42,758 bases of DNA from Chitinispirillia bacterium (lineage in GTDB: Bacteria; Fibrobacterota; Chitinivibrionia; Chitinivibrionales; Chitinispirillaceae). The position numbers and the translations under genes are program-made. Where the stretch lies: NCBI GenBank assembly GCA_009786415.1, contig WQTH01000016.1:1-42758 (forward strand). Direction: 5' to 3'. Positions within the stretch are counted from its first letter, which is position 1, and every line of letters starts with the position of its first letter. The notes under the pieces were generated by a model. It did no database searches. It had not been told where the DNA came from and saw only the letters and a program-made list of their open reading frames with translations. Shown piece after piece: positions 25,565 to 33,856 of this stretch.

Positions 25565-26073
25565 TCATCTTTATAATGATATTGACGATAGCCGCCGTCG
25601 GCCACAGCCTGCCGGCCGGCAGGGGCGATAACACCATACACCGTACCGGGCGCAACATACAGGTCGACGGGTTCCTGTTAGAGTGGAAGCGCGCCGACGC
25701 GAGGCCGTGGATGGAGACGGGGTGGGAGTGGGACGCCATAATCACCGCAAACGGGATATCGGGGTACATAAGGGCGGGGGCAGCGCCGGCGTGCAGCGCG
25801 TGGACGTTCGACATAATCCCCAAAGAGGACATTCTGGCCGCCGACTATGCAAATCAAACAACGGAATGGCTGATATACGATACTGGTATAAATAAAATAA
25901 CGATTAACGCATACAGCGCCTGCGGGGATACCCTGCCGGCGTTGACGCTGCCGGTCAGCCACACGCCGCCGGCAGCATCGCCAATACTTCTTTACGCGGT
26001 GATAATAATGGCATTCGCGGCAGTATTGACGGTGGTGATTGTTATTAAGAGGCGGCGCCGGAAAACAGCCTGA
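25552..26073 (+). CDS. CBM9-like membrane-anchored exported protein
   Basis: 173 residues from ATG 25552, which lies inside the 3' end of the FGE-like gene (13-nt overlap). A signal peptide (MRKIIIFIMILTIAAVGHS) precedes a region beginning IQVDGFLLEWKRADARPW, reminiscent of the strand/EW motif of carbohydrate-binding module 9 (DOMON-like). A C-terminal membrane helix (ILLYAVIIMAFAAVLTVVIVI) followed by a basic RRRRKTA tail anchors it in the inner membrane. It is probably co-translated with the FGE-like protein. The CBM9 likeness is by pattern only. Confidence 0.65.
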
Positions 26074-26074
26074 A

Positions 26075-26446
26075 CTACCGTTTAAAATCAAATACCGCGC
26101 CACGGTTGGCGCCGGCTACGCCGTAGTATTGGTTCGTGACTTTCTTGCCCGACTGCAGCTCTTTGATCTTGCGGCGCGCTTCAAACACCTTCTCCTGACA
26201 CGCGTTCATCATCTTCCTGAACCCCAGGGTGTTCTCCTCATCCATCGCCGCGATCTCGCGGGCGATCTTCATGCACTCCCCGGTCATGGGGCCGAAGTTG
26301 CCCCTTATGTAAGACGCGATGAGCTCTTCGCGCTCGTCGATAGCGTTTATAACGATCTCGGCATCCTGCGTGGCTATGCCGCCGCGGATGTGGGAGGTCT
26401 TGTCGAGGATTGCTTCCAACAACTGCTTTTGCTGAATCATGCTCAT
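26075..26446 (-). CDS. FliT/FlgN-like flagellar chaperone
   Basis: 123 residues, all helical. It resembles FlgN/FliT-type proteins (an early QKQLLEAILDKTSHI helix, a DEREELIASYIRGNF middle, and a FRKMMNACQEKVFEARRKIKEL helix). Its place 39 nt downstream of fliD on the same strand supports a FliT-like role: binding the FliD cap or other export substrates. It ends one base from the convergent CBM9-like gene. No paralogue-specific motif separates FliT from FlgN here. Confidence 0.6.
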   Translation of the reverse strand: MSMIQQKQLLEAILDKTSHIRGGIATQDAEIVINAIDEREELIASYIRGNFGPMTGECMKIAREIAAMDEENTLGFRKMMNACQEKVFEARRKIKELQSGKKVTNQYYGVAGANRGAVFDFKR

Positions 26447-26485
26447 ACCGTCAAATATAAATCAGTGTGCGTACAAAAGTCAATA

Positions 26486-28837
26486 TCAACCGCCGCCCAT
26501 AAGCTGCGCGAGGCTGCTCTGCTGCGACTGCATCTTCGCCATAGCCGTCTCCATCCGCGCAAACATCGCGTAGTAGGAGTCCTCCTGCCTGTACCAGCGC
26601 TCAAGGAGGGCCTGTATCCGATCGTCGTACTTGCCGATCTGCTTGGATATGACATTCTCGTTCACCGACCCGTCGTTCTGCATACCGGCGCGCTCAATCA
26701 GGTAGCCCTTGCTGCCGTAACCGGCGGCGGTTGTCCTGACGGCGTCGTTGAGTATGTCGTTCAGGCGGTTCGCTATGCCGCTCTCCGATATGCGCTTGTT
26801 GCGGTTGGGCATATCGGTGTCGGAGATGGACGAGTTCTTCGTGAACAGCGCGACCACCTCGTCGAACTTGTTCTCGAGCGCGCTGTTGAGCTTGGTCTCT
26901 TCGATCACAAGGCGGCCCTTGTCCTGCCAGCTGCCGGTCGTGATGCCGATGTCGGCCATAGAGATGCCCACGCCCTCAACCTTGGTATATATCGCCTGGC
27001 GCATATTGTCGAGCAGTTTGCGCAGGTCGGAGTCGTTGCCGAGTATGCCGAGCTTGGCCTTATCCTCGTACAGCTTGATCTCCTCCTCGCTCATGGCCTT
27101 CCGCTCGTCGTCGGAGAGCGGCTGGTAGTCGCGGTTTTTCTTTGAGCTGATGAGATCGTTTAACTGGTCGACGATGCTGTTGTACTCGTCAACGAACGCC
27201 TTGATGCTGCTGATCATCTCGGAGGTGTTCTTGCCGACCTCTATCTTGATCGCGTCAGACGGGTTCGCGAGAACGATCTTGCCGTTCGCGTCACGGTCAG
27301 CGCTGCCGTCACTGTCTTCGTCCTTAGTGTTGAACGTGTCGTGGAACGTGTAGGTCATGCCCTCGTACGTAAACGTGTTGCCGGGGCGGGTGAACTCCAC
27401 GCCGTTTATCACCGCTATAAGGTTCTGGCCTTCCTTGCGCTGGCTTGCGTCAAGGGTACCGGAAGAGGCATCACCGAGGCCCATCGCCGAGAAGAGCTTC
27501 GCCGCGTTGCCGCCGATAGGCTGGATGTTGCCCGCCGAGCCGTCCTCCTTGCTCGTGAGCGAGAACGAGCTGTTCGCGCTGTTGTAGGAGAGCGTTACGC
27601 CGGCTTTGGAGCCGTTGACCTTGGAGAGCATTGTGCTTATGGTATCGGTCTTGTTCAGCGTTATGAGCTCGCCGTTTATGGCGATCTCGGCCTTGTCGCC
27701 GCCGGAGAAAATACCGCTGCCGGCAAACAGCTCGCCTATCGTCTTGTTGTTGACGGATGCGCTGCTCGCGCCGCCGCCGGGGAAGCCGAGAGCTTCAAGG
27801 ACCGGCTCCATGCTCACCGCCGCGCTTGAAATGGAGATGTTCGAGGCGGTCTTGTTGAACATGAGCTTGCCGTCGGTAAGGGACGCTATGTTCTGATAGT
27901 CCTTGCCGTAAAGTTCCGTAATCTTTGTATTAAGAGCGTTGACGAACGCTTCCGCCTGGCCGGCCTTTGCCGCCTCCGGGGTAGTGTTGGGATCAAGCTC
28001 AAACCTGTTGTATCCGCCGCTACCGTTTAGAAGGTTGAGGTGGTCGCTGAATTTCTGTAACTGTTCATCGGTCGGATTCGCAATGGCAGCCATATGTTCG
28101 TCACCGCCCAATTCTAAAATCTCATTAGCAACGGCAAAGATGGTTCTGCCTGGAATAGTCTGGAGATAATCGCCAATGGTCATGTATTGGTTGCTTTGGA
28201 AAATATACGTATTGTCCAAATCATCCCGCGTAAGCGTAGCGTACTTGGCAGGATCAGCCGCTTTCATCGATTCATTGTTCTTCAGGATATCATTAATCTC
28301 GGCGCTTGTAAACCGGACCGTCCTGCTGACGCCGTCGATAGACATATTAAACGTGGCGGACATGCCAAGGTTGGCAAGCTTGTCGATATCGAACTCAGAG
28401 CCTGTAATCCCCTGCATCCCCTTGATAGACTCACCGCTGTACGTGTCGCGGGTGGCTAACTGGGCGACAGCCTGTACCGACTGGTTGAAGTTCTTGAGGT
28501 CGCCGTTTGCGGTAACGCTCAGTTTGGACGCGGCGGAGTTTCTGGCGTCGTCGGTTTTGAGGCCGTTCATCGCGAGGTTGAACGTGAACTTCGCGAAGGC
28601 GTTCGGCGAGCGGAAGTTGCTTGCCGGGTTGGCCGTGTTGAGGTTGCTCTTCTGAAAGTTCTGGACGGTGCTGATCATGCTGCGCAGCGTCTCCTGCCTC
28701 CAGACGGCGGTCTGCCTGTCGCGCTTGACGGCGTCTACGCGTATGGTGTTGACGCGGCCCAGATTCTTGATGATCGCGTCTGTGTCAAGGCCTGTGGCCA
28801 TGCCGGTAAGTCTCAACTGGGTATTCATATCCATCAT
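26486..28837 (-). CDS. fliD: Flagellar filament-capping protein FliD (HAP2)
   Basis: 783 residues from ATG 28837, which follows GAAAGGACGGCC; the open frame extends further upstream but that part is non-coding leader. FliD caps the growing filament and folds flagellin. The N-terminus (QLRLTGMATGLDTDAIIKNL) is the FliD-N signature, and the C-terminal FliD-C region has long helices ending in SSLAQLMGGG. It is longer than the common 450-700 residues, mainly through the central domain insertions. It lies between flaG and the FliT-like gene. Confidence 0.93.
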   Translation of the reverse strand: MMDMNTQLRLTGMATGLDTDAIIKNLGRVNTIRVDAVKRDRQTAVWRQETLRSMISTVQNFQKSNLNTANPASNFRSPNAFAKFTFNLAMNGLKTDDARNSAASKLSVTANGDLKNFNQSVQAVAQLATRDTYSGESIKGMQGITGSEFDIDKLANLGMSATFNMSIDGVSRTVRFTSAEINDILKNNESMKAADPAKYATLTRDDLDNTYIFQSNQYMTIGDYLQTIPGRTIFAVANEILELGGDEHMAAIANPTDEQLQKFSDHLNLLNGSGGYNRFELDPNTTPEAAKAGQAEAFVNALNTKITELYGKDYQNIASLTDGKLMFNKTASNISISSAAVSMEPVLEALGFPGGGASSASVNNKTIGELFAGSGIFSGGDKAEIAINGELITLNKTDTISTMLSKVNGSKAGVTLSYNSANSSFSLTSKEDGSAGNIQPIGGNAAKLFSAMGLGDASSGTLDASQRKEGQNLIAVINGVEFTRPGNTFTYEGMTYTFHDTFNTKDEDSDGSADRDANGKIVLANPSDAIKIEVGKNTSEMISSIKAFVDEYNSIVDQLNDLISSKKNRDYQPLSDDERKAMSEEEIKLYEDKAKLGILGNDSDLRKLLDNMRQAIYTKVEGVGISMADIGITTGSWQDKGRLVIEETKLNSALENKFDEVVALFTKNSSISDTDMPNRNKRISESGIANRLNDILNDAVRTTAAGYGSKGYLIERAGMQNDGSVNENVISKQIGKYDDRIQALLERWYRQEDSYYAMFARMETAMAKMQSQQSSLAQLMGGG

Positions 28838-28959
28838 AACAGGCCGTCCTTTCCCCTGAATTAGCGGGCGGCTTTCATGTGTCCGCCCCAAAATAATTGT
28901 TAAACGCGTAAACAGGCTAAAAATGCGGTATCCCCAAAAAATACGCCGCCATATTACTG

Positions 28960-28967
28960 TTATCGGC
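28960..28967 (-). promoter_or_regulatory. Possible sigma-28 -10 element before fliD
   Basis: GCCGATAA on the minus strand matches the sigma-28 -10 consensus exactly and lies about 120 nt upstream of the fliD start, after the flaG hairpin. No TAAA is found at the -35 position. Because this 8-mer is expected about once in the window by chance, the call is weak. Confidence 0.3.
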
Positions 28968-28969
28968 AC

Positions 28970-28996
28970 AAAAGGCCGGGGACTGTAGCCCCCGGC
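28970..28996 (-). terminator. Hairpin terminator/attenuator between flaG and fliD
   Basis: GCCGGGG/CCCCGGC (28975-28981/28990-28996) pairs into a 7-bp GC-rich stem, followed on the minus strand by a short CCTTTTG. The T-run is short, so partial readthrough into fliD is likely. Confidence 0.55.
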
Positions 28997-29003
28997 GCAC
29001 TAT

Positions 29004-29447
29004 TTACGCTTTCTGGTCTATGAACAAGCCCGCCAGTTCCCACATTTTGGCGATCATGTCCTGAATCTTTCTGGGCGGATACTCCGCGATAACCTCTTTG
29101 GTCTCCGTATCCCTGATGGTGTACATCAGAGCCTTGGTGACGTTGTGGATTTCGCGTTCGATCTGGCGGTGGAAAGGCTCTAAGGCCTTATTCGCCTGCT
29201 TGATCGGCTCCTCCATGATCTTTTCGAGCTCGGCGTCTTCCATGGCGGCCTTGCTGCCGGCACCGGGCAGCACGATCGCGTTCTGCAGCTCGGGAGAGGC
29301 CGACGCATGAATCGAAACCGGGGCCGGAGCCGGTGCCGGGGCCGCCTGAGCCGGGGCATTATTAACCGGGGCCGCCGTCGTTACTGTCTCTCCGCCGGTA
29401 TATACCGGGGCCATCGTTGCGACTGATCCTACGTTTGTGACTGTCAT
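29004..29447 (-). CDS. flaG: Flagellar protein FlaG
   Basis: 147 residues. An Ala/Pro-rich disordered N-terminal third precedes the conserved FlaG core (EREIHNVTKALMYTIRDTETKEVIAEYPPRKI..). FlaG influences filament length in other bacteria. AAGGAGGC is upstream of ATG 29447. It heads the flaG-fliD-fliT-like unit and is preceded by a sigma-28-like promoter. Confidence 0.9.
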   Translation of the reverse strand: MTVTNVGSVATMAPVYTGGETVTTAAPVNNAPAQAAPAPAPAPVSIHASASPELQNAIVLPGAGSKAAMEDAELEKIMEEPIKQANKALEPFHRQIEREIHNVTKALMYTIRDTETKEVIAEYPPRKIQDMIAKMWELAGLFIDQKA

Positions 29448-29493
29448 GGTACGCCTCCTTCCCGGGGTTGCCGAGATTTCCTCTTATCTTTAA

Positions 29494-29521
29494 TTATCGG
29501 CATAATATATAATATAGTTTA
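29494..29521 (-). promoter_or_regulatory. Sigma-28 (FliA)-like promoter of flaG
   Basis: On the minus strand GCCGATAA (29501-29494) matches the -10 consensus exactly, and TAAA (29521-29518) lies 16 nt upstream, one base more than the usual 15. The start codon follows 47 nt downstream. A late flagellar gene set under sigma-28, with the early genes under sigma-54, is the standard flagellar hierarchy. Confidence 0.65.
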
Positions 29522-29571
29522 GCGGAAAATAAAAAATATTAAAAAAAATTATAATATATATTCAGGCAATT

Positions 29572-30318
29572 TCAGGCCCTTAAACGCTGCCGCATGCACT
29601 CGTACATCAGCACGCCGGCGGCTACGGAGGCGTTCAGGGATTGGCCCAAAGGTGCCATGGGGATGGATATGCAGGTCCCGCATAGCTTTTGGAGGTACGG
29701 GGGTATGCCCCGGTGCTCGCCGCCCATTATCAATATGGTCGGCTTCCTGAAATCATACCCGGCGGGGGCGGTTTCGCCACCCATTGCCGCGCCTGCCACA
29801 CTGAACCCGTTATTATTGACATAGTCCCCTATCAGCCCCTCAAGGTTCCTCGGTTTGACGATGCACAGGTGCTCGGCCATGCCTGCGGAAGCCCTTGCCA
29901 CCGTTGCGTTTAGGGGTACTGTGTTCTTGCGTTCTAACAAGAGAGCGTCGGCGCCTAAGCAAACACATGACCTTATGATTGCCCCAAGGTTGCCGGGATC
30001 CTCTATTGAGGCGGCTACCACGAACAGCGGGGCGGGCTTTTTTTTGAGGATTTCGTTCAGGTCTTCTACGTCATTATACGGCCTCGCGCTGCAAAACGCC
30101 ACCACGCCCTGATGCTTCATGGTACCGGCCAGAGCGTTCAGTTTGGCTTCGGGGACTAAGTTGTAAGACAGCCGCTCCCGCCTGCATATCCTGAGCAGGT
30201 TGAAGAGCGGCTGGTTCTTTTTGTCCTTGTCGAAGTATACGTGCTCAATGTCGCGCATGCGCGCCGCGAGCAGCTCTTCGACCGGGTGTATGCCGTATAT
30301 CGGAGTGTCCTGCGTCAT
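29572..30318 (-). CDS. rlmB: 23S rRNA 2'-O-methyltransferase, RlmB/TrmH family
   Basis: 248 residues, ATG overlapping the upstream stop (ATGA). The SpoU/TrmH knot motifs are present: SIEDPGNLGAIIRS, VPLNATVARASAGMAEH, ILIMGGEHRGIP, and the C-terminal SIPMAPLGQSLNASVAAGVLMYE. An N-terminal substrate-binding domain (IYGIHPVEELLAARMRDIEHVYF) is typical of RlmB, which methylates G2251 of 23S rRNA. Length fits. Confidence 0.9.
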   Translation of the reverse strand: MTQDTPIYGIHPVEELLAARMRDIEHVYFDKDKKNQPLFNLLRICRRERLSYNLVPEAKLNALAGTMKHQGVVAFCSARPYNDVEDLNEILKKKPAPLFVVAASIEDPGNLGAIIRSCVCLGADALLLERKNTVPLNATVARASAGMAEHLCIVKPRNLEGLIGDYVNNNGFSVAGAAMGGETAPAGYDFRKPTILIMGGEHRGIPPYLQKLCGTCISIPMAPLGQSLNASVAAGVLMYECMRQRLRA

Positions 30319-31790
30319 CGCTTTTTAAAGAACGCGTCGATTGCGTCGACGACGTCGTCCCCGTTTAACATGTCGTCTTCCTGCATTTCGGCCTGCGGCG
30401 GCGGCGTTTGGGCCGGCGGCGCAGGGGGGGGAGGCGGGAGCGTTTGAGGCGGTTTCGGCATCGGGGGCGGGGGCGCCGGTATATTTTTCGGCGCCGGGGG
30501 CTGGGGTGCCGATATATTTTGCGGCGCCGGCGCAGGAATCCTGAACGCCGGTGTTTCCGCCGGCTTGGGCGCCGGGGCTGGTTGCGGAACCGGCGCGGAC
30601 GGTTGCGGCGGCACAAAAGGTTGCGCCGCGGCCTGGAACAGCGGCTCGTCGTCATCTTCAAGCTGCGGTTCGGGTACGGATATCTGCTGCGGCGGGGGCG
30701 GCGCCGAGAGCGGGATTTGCTTTACGGCCAGAGCGGCGGCTATCGCCGAGCGGTCTATGGAACTTGTCTCCGTCATGTGGGCCTCTTCCGCCGCAGGGCG
30801 GAGTATGGGCATGGGGATCTCCATAGTCGGCGTCTCTACGCTGTCTATCACCTCGGATATCTTGAAAATACCCGTCTCCGTGAGCGCAGGCGAGCTCTGC
30901 TGCAGAACGGGGAATCTGCCGGTCTCGGCGTGATCGTTCACGGGCGGCGGAGGCGCGGCAGGGGCAGCCGGAACGGGGGGAGGCGGCAATATAGCGGGTT
31001 CCTGCACCTCAAACTGCTCGAACGCGGCCTCGAACTCCTCCCATGTGTCGGCTTCGGGGGGCGTCTCATCATGTTTGGATGCATGATGCTGGGGTATGGG
31101 TATATCCCCTGCGCCGCCGAGAATAAGCTCCTCCTCCGGCTCAGGCCCGGGCGCCGGTACCTTCCCGGGTTCGGGAATTGATATCTTTTCCGGCGCGGGA
31201 GCGGAGAAATCCTCCGGTTCCGGCTCGAATTCGGGGGGCGCGACCGGGGGCGCCTCTTTCGGCAGTTCGAAACCGTCGTCTATCTCATCTGCCTTTATGG
31301 CGGACAGCTTTGTTTTGGAGTCGGGCACAAACAGAGGCGGCGGAGCGCCCGCATCTTTCAGGGACAATGCCTCGCTACCGATATCAAACGATTCGCCGGT
31401 GAGCGGCGCGGTGGGGTTTACCAGACCAGTCTTGCGCCGCTCCGGGTTTTCGAGCACACGCAGGTACTCGTGGGCCTGCTGCTCCACGAACTTTACGTAG
31501 AACACGTCGAGCAGGTGCATATTGGTGCGCAGCGCCCGCATAACCGCGTTGATCTTGTCGCCGAGCTGCCGCTTAAAATTCTCCGGCGAGAGCGCGCCGG
31601 CGCGGAAGCCGGACTCTAATGCGTCGGTGTCGGCCAGAAGGCCGTTTATGTACTGGAGAATCTCCTCACGCTGGGCCGCGTCGGCGGCAGCAGCCTTGCT
31701 CTTCTTCCCGCTGATAAGCGCCCAAACGCCGGCCATAACGCCGCAGCCGGCGACAAAGCCTGTTATCAACATCAAAATGCTATGACTCAT
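30315..31790 (-). CDS. Membrane-anchored protein with proline-rich linker, unknown function
   Basis: 491 residues. One N-terminal hydrophobic helix (ILMLITGFVAGCGVMAGVWALI) is followed by a helical segment to about residue 115. Then comes a very long Pro/Ala/Glu-rich, probably disordered region and a short acidic-to-basic C-terminal peptide (DDVVDAIDAFFKKR). The architecture resembles cytoplasmic-facing anchors of the ZipA kind, but no sequence motif proves that. The upstream DNA holds an exact TTGACA/TATAAT promoter, and rlmB overlaps its 3' end. Confidence 0.75.
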   Translation of the reverse strand: MSHSILMLITGFVAGCGVMAGVWALISGKKSKAAAADAAQREEILQYINGLLADTDALESGFRAGALSPENFKRQLGDKINAVMRALRTNMHLLDVFYVKFVEQQAHEYLRVLENPERRKTGLVNPTAPLTGESFDIGSEALSLKDAGAPPPLFVPDSKTKLSAIKADEIDDGFELPKEAPPVAPPEFEPEPEDFSAPAPEKISIPEPGKVPAPGPEPEEELILGGAGDIPIPQHHASKHDETPPEADTWEEFEAAFEQFEVQEPAILPPPPVPAAPAAPPPPVNDHAETGRFPVLQQSSPALTETGIFKISEVIDSVETPTMEIPMPILRPAAEEAHMTETSSIDRSAIAAALAVKQIPLSAPPPPQQISVPEPQLEDDDEPLFQAAAQPFVPPQPSAPVPQPAPAPKPAETPAFRIPAPAPQNISAPQPPAPKNIPAPPPPMPKPPQTLPPPPPAPPAQTPPPQAEMQEDDMLNGDDVVDAIDAFFKKR

Positions 31791-31841
31791 GCCGACATTT
31801 CCCTTTCAATGCGTTGAAATCAAATAGACACCCCCACGTAT

Positions 31842-31871
31842 ATTATAAATGATGGGCAGGGGCGGTGTCAA
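31842..31871 (-). promoter_or_regulatory. Sigma-70 promoter with consensus -35 and -10
   Basis: On the minus strand TTGACA (31871-31866) and TATAAT (31847-31842) are separated by 18 nt. Transcription would start near 31835, about 45 nt before the membrane-anchored gene (and rlmB behind it). Confidence 0.8.
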
Positions 31872-31882
31872 ATCTAAAATGG

Positions 31883-33826
31883 TTAATCGTCAAAAAAACC
31901 TCGCCGCGAGGCGATATCGTACACACGGCGGTACTTGGCAACGGCGGCGTCCCACGAAAAAGAGCCTAAGGAGTCTATGCCGTTTATGATCATCCTGCCG
32001 TAGGCGTCGCTGTCCCCAAAAATCTCAACTGCCGCCAGGAGGGCCTTTTGCGCCTCGTCGACCATTGATTTGTAAAGGGGGACCTTTATCCGGGCGACCA
32101 CGGGGGATTCGAGTATCGTTTTCCAGTCGTCGTCGGAGTGTTCTTCGGCACTTTCGCGGTATAAAATCCCCGTCGCGTCAGACAGGGCGGGCGGCCCTGC
32201 AACAGCGCTCACGCCATTTTTATCGTTGATACCGTCAATACCGTGGGACCTGACCTGCACCAGAAGGCCGCCGGTAGCGCGGGCTATAACCGGGGCGCCG
32301 TGCATAAACCCCTCCGTCGCCGCGCCGAACGGCTCGTAAAACGACGGCATCAGCAAAAACGAGCTGCCGAGCAGCACCGAAACGTAATCCTCCGGCGATA
32401 CCCTGAACGGCCACGCGACAATATCGCCGGGCATCTCGTCCGCAATCTCCTTAAAAAACGCCAGCTCCTTAGAGTGTTTGGCCTTATCCGCGCTGCTGGG
32501 GCAGAATATCAGCCCCGCCTTGCCGGGCGTTAATTTTCGTACTGCCTGAAAAATGACGTCGAAACCTTTCTGGGAGAGGTCCAACCGGCCCGACATAAAG
32601 AATATCGGCCGGCCAACATCCCCGCCCTTGCCGCAGGTCTCCTTCAATCCCCCTATAACATCCCCCCGGCTCTGCATGGCCCGCACCACGTCAAGCATAC
32701 CCGCCCTAAAACGCGCCTTCTGTTTCAATAACTTGGAATAATTGCCCTGACGCGCCCATGAGAGTGACGCGTATGTGTATTTCAGGAAGGGCTTGCCGAA
32801 CATCCCATTCTCTATCCCCGCCGGCTGGTTGACGTCAAACACATCCTGCAGGTGATTTGTAAACACGGTCCGCTGCAACGTATCATACCGCAATTCATTG
32901 GCAAACGGAGCGCTTACGGTTGTGAGCGGAGCGTTCAGCAGAGGAATCGACGCCTGCAAAATCGTATCGCCGTTGATGTTAATGCCGCCGGATTTCCTGC
33001 CGGAGGAGCCGCTGCCGCCCTCCTTGTCATCCCCCCCGTCATCTTTAGCCTTAGCCTTCTTAGCCCTGGATTTGTCCTTGCCCCCGGCCTCCGCAGCCGC
33101 ATGGCTGTCTATACCAAAATACAACTTCTTCCGCGCCGCCCCAATCCCGCAGTCAAACGAATTATGCAGCGTAAGAACAGTCCGCGCGCTCTCAAGGACC
33201 CCGTCAAGTATCGCGATTTTCGATGTAAGCGCTATCGGCGCCGTCTCCCAGTCTTGCGCGTGGAACAGGATATCTTTCGTAAAACCGAGCTTATTGAGAA
33301 CAACCGGCACCGCCGCGCAAAACGCCAGCGCGTCATCCAGCAGGTCGTCGGGGTCCGCATAAGAATATGGATTGGCCTCGGCGGTGAACCTGCCGCCTAT
33401 GCCTATATAATACGCTTCCACCGGCGCGCCGGCATTGCTGTAGCAGCAAAACGTCCCCTTATACGCCGCCGACCGCAGCTCCTGATCGGGCAAAACCTGC
33501 ACGAGCGCCCCCGATTCCATAGCCTCCTTCACCCGCGGGATGTTTACGTAAAGCGGCGTCATCAGCACGACATCTTCGCCGGCCTTTCTGAGGCAGGCCG
33601 GCAGCAGGCGCATAACGGCGGCAAGCCCTCCAAGCGGCGCAAAATGGTTCTCGAAGGTGAGCGCCACTATTTTGCGGTTCTCGGCGCAAAACAGGCGGTC
33701 GCGGTCGCTCAGGCGCTTGAAGCCGGCGGGCCCGAAAGTCTCCAAAAAGCCGCGCGGATACGGCTGCCAGGCGTCGATTCTGGCGGTAAAGGCGGCGTCG
33801 CTTGCGGTATAGGGTTTACGGTGCAT
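31883..33826 (-). CDS. glgA: Glycogen synthase-like GT5 glycosyltransferase
   Basis: 647 residues with a Rossmann-type N-terminal domain, a charged Lys/Gly-rich insertion (about 240-290) and a C-terminal GT-B domain with SFYEPFGAATEGFMHG, the EPFG donor-site motif. The N-terminal synthase motif reads ENHFAPLGGLAAVM (PLGGL at residues 64-68), whereas classic GlgA has KxGGL; the first-position Lys that contacts ADP-glucose is absent. It transfers glucose to glycogen in the classic family; this variant may be a distinct subgroup. The insertion and the missing Lys are visible. The AUG has GGAG only two bases upstream, so the start is uncertain by a few residues. Confidence 0.8.
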   Translation of the reverse strand: MHRKPYTASDAAFTARIDAWQPYPRGFLETFGPAGFKRLSDRDRLFCAENRKIVALTFENHFAPLGGLAAVMRLLPACLRKAGEDVVLMTPLYVNIPRVKEAMESGALVQVLPDQELRSAAYKGTFCCYSNAGAPVEAYYIGIGGRFTAEANPYSYADPDDLLDDALAFCAAVPVVLNKLGFTKDILFHAQDWETAPIALTSKIAILDGVLESARTVLTLHNSFDCGIGAARKKLYFGIDSHAAAEAGGKDKSRAKKAKAKDDGGDDKEGGSGSSGRKSGGININGDTILQASIPLLNAPLTTVSAPFANELRYDTLQRTVFTNHLQDVFDVNQPAGIENGMFGKPFLKYTYASLSWARQGNYSKLLKQKARFRAGMLDVVRAMQSRGDVIGGLKETCGKGGDVGRPIFFMSGRLDLSQKGFDVIFQAVRKLTPGKAGLIFCPSSADKAKHSKELAFFKEIADEMPGDIVAWPFRVSPEDYVSVLLGSSFLLMPSFYEPFGAATEGFMHGAPVIARATGGLLVQVRSHGIDGINDKNGVSAVAGPPALSDATGILYRESAEEHSDDDWKTILESPVVARIKVPLYKSMVDEAQKALLAAVEIFGDSDAYGRMIINGIDSLGSFSWDAAVAKYRRVYDIASRRGFFDD

Positions 33827-33856
33827 CTCCGTAAAATAATATATGGAAAGGATGAT

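Noticed and set aside
31740-31790. Lipobox-like VAGC near the start of the proline-rich protein
   Set aside because: No positively charged n-region, and the hydrophobic stretch continues past the Cys, so a membrane anchor is more likely than a lipoprotein signal.
31824-31873. Hairpin-like GACACC/GGTGTC after glgA as a terminator
   Set aside because: The arms are about 35 nt apart without a T-run, and the same bases form the exact -35/-10 promoter of the next gene.
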